64,000 nucleotides of DNA from Nitratiruptor tergarcus DSM 16512 (GTDB taxonomy: Bacteria > Campylobacterota > Campylobacteria > Campylobacterales > Nitratiruptoraceae). Both the position numbers and the translations under genes were made by a program. Within the stretch, counting starts at the first letter, position 1. Every line of letters starts with the position of its first letter. The stretch lies in contig NZ_AP026671.1 in assembly GCF_027946175.1 (NCBI RefSeq), forward strand, positions 434,001 to 498,000, given 5' to 3'. The notes beneath the pieces are model-generated. The model ran no database searches. It had not been told where the DNA came from and was given only the letters and a program-made list of their open reading frames with translations. Shown piece by piece: positions 1 to 8,161 of the stretch.

Positions 1-1
1 T

Positions 2-142
2 GTACCATATAGAGAAGGGGATCTCTTTGATATAATTATCAACACATCAGCTATACTTTTTTACTTTTTTATAACAAGAGTACTCTTGAAAAACTATTTT
101 CATAAATGGTACATGGAGTATCAAAGGAGCATAAGTGGATAA
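2..142 (+). CDS. C-terminal end of a membrane protein (partial)
   Basis: An open frame enters from the left edge and ends at TAA 140-142. It encodes about 46 residues with one hydrophobic stretch (around IIINTSAILFYFFITRVLL) followed by a basic, aromatic tail. The stop lies 8 bases inside mog, so the two are probably translationally coupled. The segment loosely resembles the last helix of VanZ-like proteins (D-x-x-x-N-T-x-x-x-L), but it is too short for identification. The 5' part lies outside the window. Confidence 0.55.
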   Translation, partial: VPYREGDLFDIIINTSAILFYFFITRVLLKNYFHKWYMEYQRSISG

Positions 143-668
143 GATAAAAATTGGTGTTGTAACAGCAAGTGATAGAGCAAGTGCAGGTATTTATGAAGAT
201 ATTAGTGGCAAAGCAATTATGGATACGATGCAAGAGTATCTTAAAAACGATTTTGAAATTGTTTATCGTTGTATTCCTGATGAATTGGAGGAGATTAAAA
301 AGGCTTTGAGAGAGCTGTGCGATGAAGAGGAGTGTGCTTTAGTAGTAACTACCGGAGGAACAGGTCCCGCACCAAGAGATGTAACTCCAGAAGCTACGGA
401 AGCTGTATGTGAAAAGATATTGCCTGGCTTTGGTGAACAGATGCGAGCTGTGAGTTTGCAGTATGTACCTACAGCGATTCTTTCACGCCAGACTGCAGGT
501 ATTAGGGGAAAGAGTCTTATCATAAATCTTCCTGGAAAACCAAAAAGTATTCGAGAGTGTCTTGATGCAGTCTTTCCAGCTGTTCCATACTGTATCGATC
601 TTATTGGTGGTCCATATATTGAGACAAATGAGGATGTAATAAAAGCTTTTAGACCAAAGAGTAAATGA
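135..668 (+). CDS. mog: molybdopterin adenylyltransferase Mog
   Basis: The 177-residue protein belongs to the MogA/MoaB family, which adenylylates molybdopterin before molybdenum insertion in the cytosol. The motif TTGGTGPAPRDVTPEAT (around residues 74-90) and the later NLPGKPKS stretch are the family's substrate-binding loops. GTG 135 is the start, with AAGGAG at 124-129 just upstream; family length fits. The gene overlaps the preceding membrane-protein frame by 8 bases and the next small gene by about 1 base. A molybdenum enzyme is encoded at 8158. Possible alternative: the paralogue MoaB, which has the same fold. Confidence 0.9.
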   Translation: MDKIKIGVVTASDRASAGIYEDISGKAIMDTMQEYLKNDFEIVYRCIPDELEEIKKALRELCDEEECALVVTTGGTGPAPRDVTPEATEAVCEKILPGFGEQMRAVSLQYVPTAILSRQTAGIRGKSLIINLPGKPKSIRECLDAVFPAVPYCIDLIGGPYIETNEDVIKAFRPKSK

Positions 669-871
669 TGAAAATCGTTCCAAAGTATAAAGAGTGTATG
701 GAAAAGCTTTTACAAGAGCTTGAGAATGAGTTCATGCGCATTATAGCAAATCCAAAGCTAGATAAGAAACAAAAAAATATTCTCACAAAACCGCTTGTGA
801 CAAAAAAGCAGATTCTGCTCAATACTTTAGAGTCATTAACAATGGTAGAGAGGAGAGAGGATGAAGAGTAA
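668..871 (+). CDS. small conserved-looking protein of unknown function
   Basis: A 67-residue, highly charged and probably helical protein with no signal peptide or metal motif. ATG 668 is preferred over ATG 665 because AAAGAG at 655-660 is better spaced. It sits in a tight operon: its start touches the mog stop and its last 11 bases overlap the next small gene at 861. I do not recognise the family. Tight coupling on both sides and protein-like codon use suggest a real gene. A link to molybdenum cofactor synthesis would be only guilt by association. Confidence 0.6.
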   Translation: MKIVPKYKECMEKLLQELENEFMRIIANPKLDKKQKNILTKPLVTKKQILLNTLESLTMVERREDEE

Positions 872-1025
872 ACATTGGCGCCTTATTCCTATGTATCTGC
901 TTGCAGCCTTTTTAGTGGGCTCTATTCTTTTTATTTTTGTGGCACCTATCTATATGGTCAATAAAGTACAAAGTGATGCCAAAAAACCAAAAGAGCAAAG
1001 AGAGCTTATTTATAAGCCTCATTGA
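861..1025 (+). CDS. small single-pass membrane protein (54 aa)
   Basis: ATG 861 opens a 54-codon frame ending at TGA 1023-1025. GAGAGAGG lies immediately upstream, and the gene overlaps the previous one by 11 bases. The product has a short basic N-terminus, one hydrophobic helix (about residues 8-30, YLLAAFLVGSILFIFVAP) and a charged tail, as expected for a small inner-membrane protein with a cytosolic N-terminus. Its stop overlaps the 3' end of fur on the other strand by 7 bases. No family is recognised; it could equally be an accessory subunit of a complex encoded elsewhere. Confidence 0.6.
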   Translation: MKSKHWRLIPMYLLAAFLVGSILFIFVAPIYMVNKVQSDAKKPKEQRELIYKPH

Positions 1026-1477
1026 TCCTTTTTTTGACACTCCTCACAAATACCATACATGTTCATTTGATGTGTGATAAGTTTGAAATTCTCTTTTTTT
1101 GCTATCTCTTCTTGAAGCCTCTCTAACTCTTCATTGAAAAACTCAATAATTTTTCCACATTTGATACAAATCATGTGATCATGATGCTCTCCGCGATTGA
1201 GCTCATACTTTTTTCCTTCACTGCCAAAAGAGATAGAGCTTACAATATCCTCACTTTCTAAAAAAGAGAGGGTGCGATAGACTGTTGCCAGACCTATGGA
1301 GGTGTTTTCTTTTTTTACCTCTTGGTAGATCTCTTCTGGAGTGAGGTGGTTTTTGGCATTGAAAAGGACTTTGAGAATCTGCTCCCTTTGGGTTGAATAC
1401 TTCAGTCCACGCTTTTTAACGATCGTTTTTAACTCATCAAGGTAGAGTTCAAGATCTTTTTGTTTTTCAGCACTCAT
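1019..1477 (-). CDS. fur: ferric uptake regulator Fur
   Basis: A 152-residue Fur-family metalloregulator. It has an N-terminal winged helix (about residues 15-95) with the recognition segment TSIGLATVYRTLSFL, then the HHDHMICIKCGKIIEF metal-binding stretch, with C104-x2-C107-like and C-terminal CEEC cysteine pairs for structural zinc. With iron bound it would repress iron-uptake genes such as feoAB at 13226-15587. It follows the DksA-like gene with an 11-base overlap, so both are probably transcribed from the promoter near 1802. A PerR assignment is less likely given the phylum's Fur layout, but residue-level metal selectivity cannot be proven here. Confidence 0.88.
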   Translation of the reverse strand: MSAEKQKDLELYLDELKTIVKKRGLKYSTQREQILKVLFNAKNHLTPEEIYQEVKKENTSIGLATVYRTLSFLESEDIVSSISFGSEGKKYELNRGEHHDHMICIKCGKIIEFFNEELERLQEEIAKKENFKLITHQMNMYGICEECQKKDQ

Positions 1478-1781
1478 GGAGAGGATTCGCCTTTAAAATT
1501 TCTAATGGAATTTCACTTCCATCGCTACATTTTCCATATTCGCCACGTTCAATTTTTGCAAGAGCTTTTTTGATCTGCTTTTTTTCTTCCATTAATCTTT
1601 TAAGAAGTGCTTTGTCACTGTCATTGAGAGTCTCTAGCTCTGCTAAATCTTCTATATCATCAATATTTTCATATGTAGCGATCTCTTCAAGTTCATTGCA
1701 AAGCATATTTATATCACTCTCTACCTTTTCGAGTCTATTTTCTAATGCTGTTTTTATTTCAAGCAATTCGTTTTGATTCAT
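1467..1781 (-). CDS. DksA/TraR-like protein with an incomplete zinc finger
   Basis: A 104-residue protein with a long charged N-terminal coiled coil (about residues 5-75) and a C-terminal GEYGKC...IP...ANPLHEC segment that matches the DksA zinc finger. Only two of the four ligands remain (C85 and the terminal C104); the second Cys is replaced and the fourth is lost at the stop. DksA proteins bind the RNA polymerase secondary channel and modulate transcription with ppGpp. It overlaps fur by 11 bases, which couples iron control and stringent-type control. GGAGG precedes ATG 1781. The acidic loop DDIEDLAELE could supply the DxxDxA-like tip. Confidence 0.75.
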   Translation of the reverse strand: MNQNELLEIKTALENRLEKVESDINMLCNELEEIATYENIDDIEDLAELETLNDSDKALLKRLMEEKKQIKKALAKIERGEYGKCSDGSEIPLEILKANPLHEC

Positions 1782-1801
1782 TGCCCCTCCTTTTTAGAGT
1801 A

Positions 1802-1807
1802 ATTATA
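1802..1807 (-). promoter_or_regulatory. -10 box for the DksA-like gene/fur unit
   Basis: TATAAT on the minus strand, about 20 bases upstream of ATG 1781. It lies back to back with the metK -10 box only 13 bases away, so the two divergent promoters share upstream DNA. Confidence 0.55.
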
Positions 1808-1820
1808 ACCAAATTCAAGA

Positions 1821-1826
1821 TATAAT
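1821..1826 (+). promoter_or_regulatory. -10 box for metK
   Basis: TATAAT 21 bases upstream of ATG 1848, preceded by AT-rich DNA without a clear -35, as is common in Campylobacterota. AAAAAGGA at about 1834-1841 is the ribosome site. Confidence 0.55.
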
Positions 1827-1847
1827 TTAAACAAAAAAGGATGATCT

Positions 1848-3023
1848 ATGTATCTCTTTGCATGTGAGTCTGTCTCTGCAGGACATCCTGATAAATGCGC
1901 TGATATTATTGCAGATAGGATTGTGGATAAACTTCTCTCACTCGATCCCAATGCTCGCGTTGCTACCGAAGTTTTTGTAGTAGATAAAAATGTAATCATT
2001 GGTGGCGAAGTAAAAGTTTGTAAAAAGCTTGATAAAGATTTCTATATAGAGTGTGCAAAAGAGGCGTTAGAATATATAGGTTATCCTGAGAGTGGATTTA
2101 ATCAAGAGGAGACTATCTATCCCGATTTGCTTCATTATGAAGTTTATGTACATGAGCAGTCATCAGAGATTGCTCAAGGTGTAGAGCGAAGAGAGGATTT
2201 TGGTGCTGGAGATCAAGGAATGATGGTGGGATATGCTACAGATGAGAGGGCTGATTTTATGCCCCATGCAATTATGATAGCTCGTCAAATGCGTGATATT
2301 CTCTACAACAACGCAAAACTACATCCAGATCTCTTTGGAGTTGATATCAAAACAGAGGTTGTACTTGATTATGGGACAAAGGAGAATTTTGATAAGGGGC
2401 TGTTCGAGCGCATCGATACCATTGTTGTTGCACAGTCTCATAGTCGCAAAATTGATGAAGAAGAGGTGAGAAAAAGGGTAAAAGAGCTTTTGAATAAGGG
2501 AGCTTTTGCATCATTTATTGATAGTAAAACGAAGTTTATTATTAATGGAACGGGAAGTTTTATTACCCATGGGCCTATAGCTGATTCAGGACTTACAGGA
2601 AGAAAAATAGCAGTAGATAACTATGGAGCTTACGCACCGATTGGAGGTGGAGCACAAAGCACCAAAGATTATACAAAAGTTGATAGAAGTGCCCACTATG
2701 CTGCAAGATGGCTTGCGAAACATATAGTTGCAGCTAAACTTGCAAAAAAAGCAATGGTAGAAATTGCCTATGTCATTGGACAAGCACGCCCTTTGAGCCT
2801 TATGGTAAATACATTTGGTACAGGGAAAATGAGTGATGAGAAGCTCTCGCAACTGCTATTTGAACACTTCCCCCTCACTCCTCGCTGGATTATGGAGAGA
2901 TTTTCTTTGCATAAGCCTCAAGGATTTAGCTATATGGAAACAGCCGCAAAAGGACAAGTTGGCTATGAACACTATCCATGGGAGCAGCTTGATTATCTAG
3001 ATTGGTTTGCTTCACTTAGCTAA
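1848..3023 (+). CDS. metK: S-adenosylmethionine synthetase
   Basis: A 391-residue enzyme that makes S-adenosylmethionine from ATP and methionine in the cytosol. Visible family motifs are SAGHPDKCAD near residues 9-18, GAGDQGMMVGYA near residue 122, and the glycine-rich P-loop region GGGAQSTKD...KVDRSAHYAAR. The usual second motif reads GGGAFSGKD, so the loop varies slightly here. Full length. It is divergent from the DksA-like gene and its last 12 bases overlap convergent pncA. The product feeds the methyltransferases in this window (cmoB, rsmH, prmC, midA). Confidence 0.95.
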   Translation: MYLFACESVSAGHPDKCADIIADRIVDKLLSLDPNARVATEVFVVDKNVIIGGEVKVCKKLDKDFYIECAKEALEYIGYPESGFNQEETIYPDLLHYEVYVHEQSSEIAQGVERREDFGAGDQGMMVGYATDERADFMPHAIMIARQMRDILYNNAKLHPDLFGVDIKTEVVLDYGTKENFDKGLFERIDTIVVAQSHSRKIDEEEVRKRVKELLNKGAFASFIDSKTKFIINGTGSFITHGPIADSGLTGRKIAVDNYGAYAPIGGGAQSTKDYTKVDRSAHYAARWLAKHIVAAKLAKKAMVEIAYVIGQARPLSLMVNTFGTGKMSDEKLSQLLFEHFPLTPRWIMERFSLHKPQGFSYMETAAKGQVGYEHYPWEQLDYLDWFASLS

Positions 3024-3587
3024 ATCATTATAATCTATAAGGATACCTCCATTTGCGAGGAGCTCCTCTTTTGCTTCCTCCTCTTGCATAACACCTTTGA
3101 TGGCATCATTAAGTATAAAAGCTATATAGCTAAGATGGAGAGCTCCAAGAGCTGTATGTTTGACACAAAAGTCGGTTGCTACGCCACAGATAAAGACTCT
3201 TTGTATCCCTCTTTCTTGCAATAAATTATGTAAAATAGTACCTTGAAATCCTGAATATGCATCAAAATCTTCTACAGTGCCTTTAGAGATTATAAATTTA
3301 TTGTCTTGAAGAATTAAAAGATCCTTTGCAAATGCAGCGCCTGCTGTATTGGCTACGCAGTGTACTGGCCATCTGCCGCCATGTGTTGTAAAGGAGAGAT
3401 GATTGCTTGGATGCCAATCTCTGGTAAAAAATATTGGGAGAGATTTGTTTGAAAAGAGTTGAATATATCTGTTAATTGTTGGGATAATTTTGTCACCATC
3501 TTTAACAGGCAATGCTCCTCCTGGCATAAAATCTCTTTGCATATCCACTACAATCAATGCATCTTTGGGAGTTAGTTTAATTTTCAT
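3012..3587 (-). CDS. pncA: nicotinamidase
   Basis: A 191-residue isochorismatase-fold amidase that deaminates nicotinamide to nicotinate. The catalytic triad is visible as D15 (VVDMQRDF), a lysine in IISKG, and the nucleophile cysteine in ATDFCVKHTA. The DWHPSNH stretch gives the metal-binding Asp-His-His. It is divergent from pncB, the next enzyme of NAD salvage, with 51 bases between them, and it overlaps the end of metK by 12 bases. AAGGAG sits just before ATG 3587. Confidence 0.92.
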   Translation of the reverse strand: MKIKLTPKDALIVVDMQRDFMPGGALPVKDGDKIIPTINRYIQLFSNKSLPIFFTRDWHPSNHLSFTTHGGRWPVHCVANTAGAAFAKDLLILQDNKFIISKGTVEDFDAYSGFQGTILHNLLQERGIQRVFICGVATDFCVKHTALGALHLSYIAFILNDAIKGVMQEEEAKEELLANGGILIDYNDLAK

Positions 3588-3602
3588 AGCAAACTCCTTG
3601 GG

Positions 3603-3608
3603 TATAAT
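3603..3608 (+). promoter_or_regulatory. -10 box for pncB
   Basis: TATAAT 30 bases upstream of ATG 3639, in the short spacer between the divergent NAD-salvage genes. Confidence 0.45.
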
Positions 3609-3638
3609 GTATAAGCTATTTTATCACAAGGAGTATTG

Positions 3639-4976
3639 ATGCCATTTGGTTTTGTGTGCAAGAAAGATTTTCCCTTGCTTTGCGATCTCTATGAACTGAC
3701 AATGGCCCAAATCTACTTTAAAAAGGGGATGAATCAAAGGGCTGTATTTGATTTTTTTATTCGTCCAAATAAAAAAAGAGTCTACTATGTAATGGCTGGT
3801 TTGGAGCAGCTTCTTTACTATTTGGAGCATTTACGTTTTGGCAAAGAAGAGATTGCATACCTGCGCTCTTTGGGGATTTTTGAAGAGGAGTTTTTAGAGT
3901 ATCTTAGCCATTTTCGCTTTAGTGGAGAGATGTGGGCAGTAGAGGAAGGAGAGATTGTCTTTGCTAATGAGCCTCTTGTAAGTGTAAAAGCTCCTTTAAT
4001 TGAAGCGCAGATTATCGAGACATTTCTTATCAATACACTGCAGCACCCTATCCTTGTTGCTACAAAAGCTGCGCGCTGCTATAGTGTGGCACAAGGTACA
4101 GTACTGGTTGATTTTGGTCTTCGCCGTGCACATGGAACAGATGCAGGAATGAAGGCAGCAAGAAGTGCATACATTGCGGGTTTTGCTGGTACATCCAATA
4201 TGCTTGCAGGCAAAAAGTTTGGCATTCCGGTCATTGGAACAATGGCACACTCCTTTATCTTAGCGCATAAAAATGAAATAGAAGCCTTTAAAGATTTTTT
4301 AGCGCAGTATCCCGAGAATGCAGTTTTACTTGTTGATACTTTTGATACACTGCAAGGTGTAAAAAACGCTATTAAAGCAGTGAAGAGCATGGGTATGAAG
4401 CATTTTAAAGGCATAAGACTCGATAGCGGAGATATAGCAACTCTTGCAGTGCAAGCAAGGAAGATGCTAGATAATGCAGGGTTTAAGGATACAAAAATCA
4501 TCGTAAGCGGTGGACTCAATGAGTATAAGATAAAAGAGTTACTAGAGCAAAAGATCCCTATTGATGGCTGGGGTGTGGGAACTGAGCTTGTAGTGAGCGC
4601 TGATGTGCCTTATCTTGATTGTGCATATAAACTAGTAGAGTATGCAGACAAGCCAAAAATGAAACTGAGTCCTCATAAAGTTACTCTTCCAGCACAAAAG
4701 CAAATTTTTCGTTTTGAAAGCGGTGGAGAGTTTCAAAAAGATATTATAGATCTTTTTGATAATTCACATGAAGGATCAAAAAAACTGCTGCAAAAAGTGA
4801 TGGATAATGGAGAAATCTGCTATGAGCTTCCATCTTTACAGCAGATACAGGAGTGTTTTAAGCACAATATAACAATGTTGCCCAAAAAGTTTTTAGACAT
4901 TACATCTGATGAACCATACGTTCCACAGATTGGAAAAGCCTTACAAGATCTGTGCGAAAAACTTAAGACTCCATAA
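3639..4976 (+). CDS. pncB: nicotinate phosphoribosyltransferase
   Basis: A 445-residue enzyme that joins nicotinate to PRPP to give nicotinate mononucleotide. Support comes from the N-terminal CDLYELTMAQ, the DFGLRRAHG segment, and IRLDSGDIA, the phosphoribosyl-binding loop typical of the family. ATG 3639 is chosen over TTG 3636 because AAGGAG at 3628-3633 then has normal spacing. It is paired divergently with pncA, so nicotinamide can be recycled to NAD without NamPRT. The 3' end overlaps the convergent AAA protease gene by 14 bases. Confidence 0.92.
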   Translation: MPFGFVCKKDFPLLCDLYELTMAQIYFKKGMNQRAVFDFFIRPNKKRVYYVMAGLEQLLYYLEHLRFGKEEIAYLRSLGIFEEEFLEYLSHFRFSGEMWAVEEGEIVFANEPLVSVKAPLIEAQIIETFLINTLQHPILVATKAARCYSVAQGTVLVDFGLRRAHGTDAGMKAARSAYIAGFAGTSNMLAGKKFGIPVIGTMAHSFILAHKNEIEAFKDFLAQYPENAVLLVDTFDTLQGVKNAIKAVKSMGMKHFKGIRLDSGDIATLAVQARKMLDNAGFKDTKIIVSGGLNEYKIKELLEQKIPIDGWGVGTELVVSADVPYLDCAYKLVEYADKPKMKLSPHKVTLPAQKQIFRFESGGEFQKDIIDLFDNSHEGSKKLLQKVMDNGEICYELPSLQQIQECFKHNITMLPKKFLDITSDEPYVPQIGKALQDLCEKLKTP

Positions 4977-7305
4977 TTTTTTTCAGTTCTTCTCCATCAA
5001 TCATCTCTTTTTGAATAAGTGCTTGAGCTACTTTTTCTATTTTGTCCCAATGTTTATCTACCAACTGCTTTGTCTCTTTTGTGGCTTTTTCGATCCAATA
5101 AGCAATGCGCTCTTCTACCTTTTTTTTAAAGAGCTCTTTGCTCACATTTTGGTTGAGCGTATCGATATGTATATAGCCTATCTCCTCATCCATGCCAAAA
5201 GTTGCCACTAAATTGTATGCTTCCCATGTAGCTTGCTCCAGATCTTGCATGGCACCTGTATCTTCGCCTTCTTCTGGGAATTTTTTCATTTTGGCTATGC
5301 GACCAGCAAGTGCTACGCAGATATCATAGAAGAGCTCTTGTTTTGAAACGTTGGAGATAAACTCATCGCTATAAGAGACAAAGCCTAGAGTCTCAGCACG
5401 GGGCGTTACTGTTACTTGCTCTATCTTTATATCTGGTAAAAGCAGATAACTCAAAACTGCATGACCAGCTTCATGGTAGGCAGTTTTTTTGAGATCTTTT
5501 TCGAGATTTCTTATACGCTTTTTATCAATTTTTTGCCCATATTTGACATTATTGATCTGCTCTATGAGGATCTCTTCTGTGATGACTTTGAGATTTTTTC
5601 TAATTACATACAAAGCTGCCTCTTTGGCAATGCGTTGCATCTCATAGCCACTAAGCCCAGACATATAGCGAGCAACTTTATTAGGATCAATTTTGCCATC
5701 ATTTGGCATCTGTAAAATCTTTTGTATAAAAAACTTCCTCGCTTCCATATCGAGTTCTGGAACTTCAATGAGAATATCGATCCTCTCAGATGCAAGGAGA
5801 TTTTTGTCAATACTATCTTTATTAGTTGCAGTAACTATAGTAAAGACATACTCATCATTTTGCACTGCATCTATTTCATGTATAAGTGTCTCATATGTAG
5901 GTAAGAGATCAGACTGTATATCGATTTCATCAAGAAAGACAATTGCTGGAGAGAACTCTTTTGCCTTCTCATAAGCAATATGAATGAGATTTTGATCAAA
6001 TATATCCAAGCCTTGCAAAAGGACATAAGGCATATTTGCCTCTTTTGCAAATGCGTAAGCTAAGAGAGTTTTGCCAACGCCTTTTGGCCCATAAAGCAGC
6101 ATCCCCTTTGGTAGATTGATGCCAAACTCTTTGACAAGATCAGGATTTTTTACAATTTTTATGATCTCTTTGAGACTATCTTTAACACTTTTTTGTCCTG
6201 CTATATCTTTAAAAGATATGGTAGAGTATCCAATTTTAGGCTTTTCTGTAGGAGAGATATAGTGTGGAAGTTTTTTGATATGCACTTTTTTAAGAGTAGC
6301 AATGGCAGTAGAGTTTTTTAAAGAAAAATCCCACTCTAAAGATATAGTTTCATTCTTTTTAATAAGTGTTTGCAAGAAGTTTTTATCTACTTTTTGTAAA
6401 AACTCTTTTGCTTCCGGTGCTACATCGAATGCTAATTTTTGTATATCAGGGAATTTTTCAAATATTTTATAAATGATATCAATGAGAAGATCAGGAATTT
6501 TTTTGCTTACACGTCGTGCATTAATATAGGGAGCAAAAGAGAGAGTCAAAAATGCTGGAAGTTTTTTATCATGAATTTCAATAGAAATAGCTAGTTGTTC
6601 TTGAAGTTGTCGTATACTTTTTTGCAAGGTTCGTGAAGCTATTTTTATAATTGCTTCAAAACTAAGATGAGAAAAGAGGATAATATAGTTTTGTGCCATT
6701 GCTGAGAGAAGCTCAGGTGCAATAGCACTCTCTACAATATCGTAAATAAGTTTTGTCTCTTTCGCTATATATTCTATGATTTTTGCCTGAGCTTGAAGAG
6801 GATCTTTTTTGTAAAAGCGTAAAAAATCCTCTTTTTTGAGAAGATTTGATCCCGCAGTTGTAGTAAAAATAAAAATCGTCTCTTGAAGTTGTGGAGCAGT
6901 TTTAATGAAGTTTAAAATGGCAAGCTGAATAATATTATCCGCTTTGTCTATATCTTTGAATACAACAATTGCTTTTGGAAATTTTTTGACAAATCCTTCA
7001 AGGGAGCCGTGAGGGCCAAAGAGTTTTTTTTGATCATTGGGATCTGTATATTCAGCCATATCGAATATTTTGAGATTATCATAGCCTGGAAGATTTTTTG
7101 CTAGAAGTTTTGCAAGATAGACTTTACCGCTGTTGTGAGGGCCGATAAATGTAAAGAAGGCTTTGAAATTTTGAGAGGTACCACTAAGCTCAATATGAAG
7201 CAGGGCGTTAATAATATCTTCAATGGCTTGATCTTGTCCAAAAAGATTTTGTTTAAGAGATTTTTTTAGTGTTTCATATTTTTTAAATATAGTTTCTTTT
7301 TTCAT
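4963..7305 (-). CDS. soluble FtsH-like AAA+ metalloprotease with N-terminal Clp-like AAA domain
   Basis: A 780-residue protein with two ATPase domains and a zinc protease. Residues 20-310 look like a ClpA/B second AAA domain, with GPHNSGKV at 55-62, a Walker-B-like IVVFKDID at 113-120 and a sensor-2-like NARRVSKKI near 262. Residues 360-585 are an FtsH-type AAA domain with GPKGVGKT (406-413), IVFLDEID (455-462) and arginine R508. Residues 600-780 are an M41 peptidase with HEAGH at 611-615 and a third zinc ligand, probably D688 (GAMQDLEQAT). No membrane segment is visible, unlike true FtsH. The first AAA site is degenerate and may not hydrolyse ATP. A second, FtsH-like protein is known in Helicobacter and Campylobacter; its role is unknown to me. 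Confidence 0.85.
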   Translation of the reverse strand: MKKETIFKKYETLKKSLKQNLFGQDQAIEDIINALLHIELSGTSQNFKAFFTFIGPHNSGKVYLAKLLAKNLPGYDNLKIFDMAEYTDPNDQKKLFGPHGSLEGFVKKFPKAIVVFKDIDKADNIIQLAILNFIKTAPQLQETIFIFTTTAGSNLLKKEDFLRFYKKDPLQAQAKIIEYIAKETKLIYDIVESAIAPELLSAMAQNYIILFSHLSFEAIIKIASRTLQKSIRQLQEQLAISIEIHDKKLPAFLTLSFAPYINARRVSKKIPDLLIDIIYKIFEKFPDIQKLAFDVAPEAKEFLQKVDKNFLQTLIKKNETISLEWDFSLKNSTAIATLKKVHIKKLPHYISPTEKPKIGYSTISFKDIAGQKSVKDSLKEIIKIVKNPDLVKEFGINLPKGMLLYGPKGVGKTLLAYAFAKEANMPYVLLQGLDIFDQNLIHIAYEKAKEFSPAIVFLDEIDIQSDLLPTYETLIHEIDAVQNDEYVFTIVTATNKDSIDKNLLASERIDILIEVPELDMEARKFFIQKILQMPNDGKIDPNKVARYMSGLSGYEMQRIAKEAALYVIRKNLKVITEEILIEQINNVKYGQKIDKKRIRNLEKDLKKTAYHEAGHAVLSYLLLPDIKIEQVTVTPRAETLGFVSYSDEFISNVSKQELFYDICVALAGRIAKMKKFPEEGEDTGAMQDLEQATWEAYNLVATFGMDEEIGYIHIDTLNQNVSKELFKKKVEERIAYWIEKATKETKQLVDKHWDKIEKVAQALIQKEMIDGEELKKIMES

Positions 7306-7327
7306 TAAACTCCCATTATCACGATTG

Positions 7328-7333
7328 TATAAT
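7328..7333 (+). promoter_or_regulatory. -10 box for the adaptor/oxidoreductase operon
   Basis: TATAAT 43 bases upstream of ATG 7376. It almost abuts a minus-strand TATAAT at 7336-7341 serving the protease gene. Confidence 0.45.
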
Positions 7334-7335
7334 GA

Positions 7336-7341
7336 ATTATA
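7336..7341 (-). promoter_or_regulatory. -10 box for the AAA-M41 protease gene
   Basis: TATAAT on the minus strand, 31 bases upstream of ATG 7305. It is face to face with the plus-strand box at 7328-7333, so the two promoters probably compete. Confidence 0.45.
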
Positions 7342-7375
7342 GTAAAATATGCTTCAATGAGACTAAGGAATGCGA

Positions 7376-8161
7376 ATGAAAAAAGCTGCTTTGCTCTTTT
7401 TACCATGGATCCTTTTTGCCAAAGTCCATATGGTAAAAGTAGAGCCTTTTATGATCTATCACTACAAAGCTGCAGCAAGTGGCGAAGTGGTTTTAGCAAA
7501 AGATAGCAAAGAAGCCAGAGTTGTAGAAGATGAAGTACTTGTCAAAATAGATGATAAAATCGATAGGAAAACCCTTGTTACGCTGCAAAAAAAGTTGCAA
7601 GTTTTGGAAAAAATCATTGCAATAACCCGAAAAAATCTACAAAATACACAAGAGATTATGCAGATAAAAGAGGGCAATTATGTTCGTATAAAAGATCTCA
7701 AAACTAAATCTTCATTTGAAAAGAATATGCGAAAAGCAGAATATCTTGCAGCAAAAAGTAGTTATTTAAATCTGCAAGAGAAGTTGCAAAACCTGTTGAT
7801 ACAAAAGGCTGATATAAAGCTACAAATCGCAAAAACCAAAGATATAATTGCAAAAAAGAGTTTGCGAGTGAGCGGTTATGTCTATAAAATTTATCCCAAA
7901 AGAGGTGATTTTGTCAATTTTGCTGCACCACTTTTTGATATTGCAGATATATCAAGAGCAAAAGTAGTACTCTATCTTACACCAGAAGAGATGCAAGATA
8001 TACAAAATAAGAAGATTTTTATTAATGGCAAAAGAAGTAACGCGAGGTTTTATAAGATCCAAAGAATTACAGATCAAAACTATATAACGCAATATCGAGC
8101 CGAGGTTATAATACCGGCACCAAAAATTTTTGGAAAATTTATAGAAGTGGAGATACGATGA
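7376..8161 (+). CDS. HlyD-type periplasmic adaptor protein
   Basis: A 261-residue exported protein with a signal-peptide-like start (basic KK, then ALLFLPWILFA), a short lipoyl-like half (ASGEVV...VLVKID), a long coiled-coil hairpin (about residues 60-150) and a second barrel half (VSGYVYKIYPKRGDFV). This is the membrane-fusion layout that links inner-membrane pumps to TolC channels. ATG 7376 is preferred over ATG 7370 because AAGGA at 7365-7369 abuts the earlier codon. It overlaps the oxidoreductase gene by 4 bases; a TolC-like gene lies at 11064, but no pump gene is adjacent. Confidence 0.75.
   Translation: MKKAALLFLPWILFAKVHMVKVEPFMIYHYKAAASGEVVLAKDSKEARVVEDEVLVKIDDKIDRKTLVTLQKKLQVLEKIIAITRKNLQNTQEIMQIKEGNYVRIKDLKTKSSFEKNMRKAEYLAAKSSYLNLQEKLQNLLIQKADIKLQIAKTKDIIAKKSLRVSGYVYKIYPKRGDFVNFAAPLFDIADISRAKVVLYLTPEEMQDIQNKKIFINGKRSNARFYKIQRITDQNYITQYRAEVIIPAPKIFGKFIEVEIR

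Noticed and set aside
263-523. Minus-strand open frame inside mog
   Set aside because: It lies fully inside a well-supported gene, has no ribosome site and encodes low-complexity residues typical of antisense shadows.
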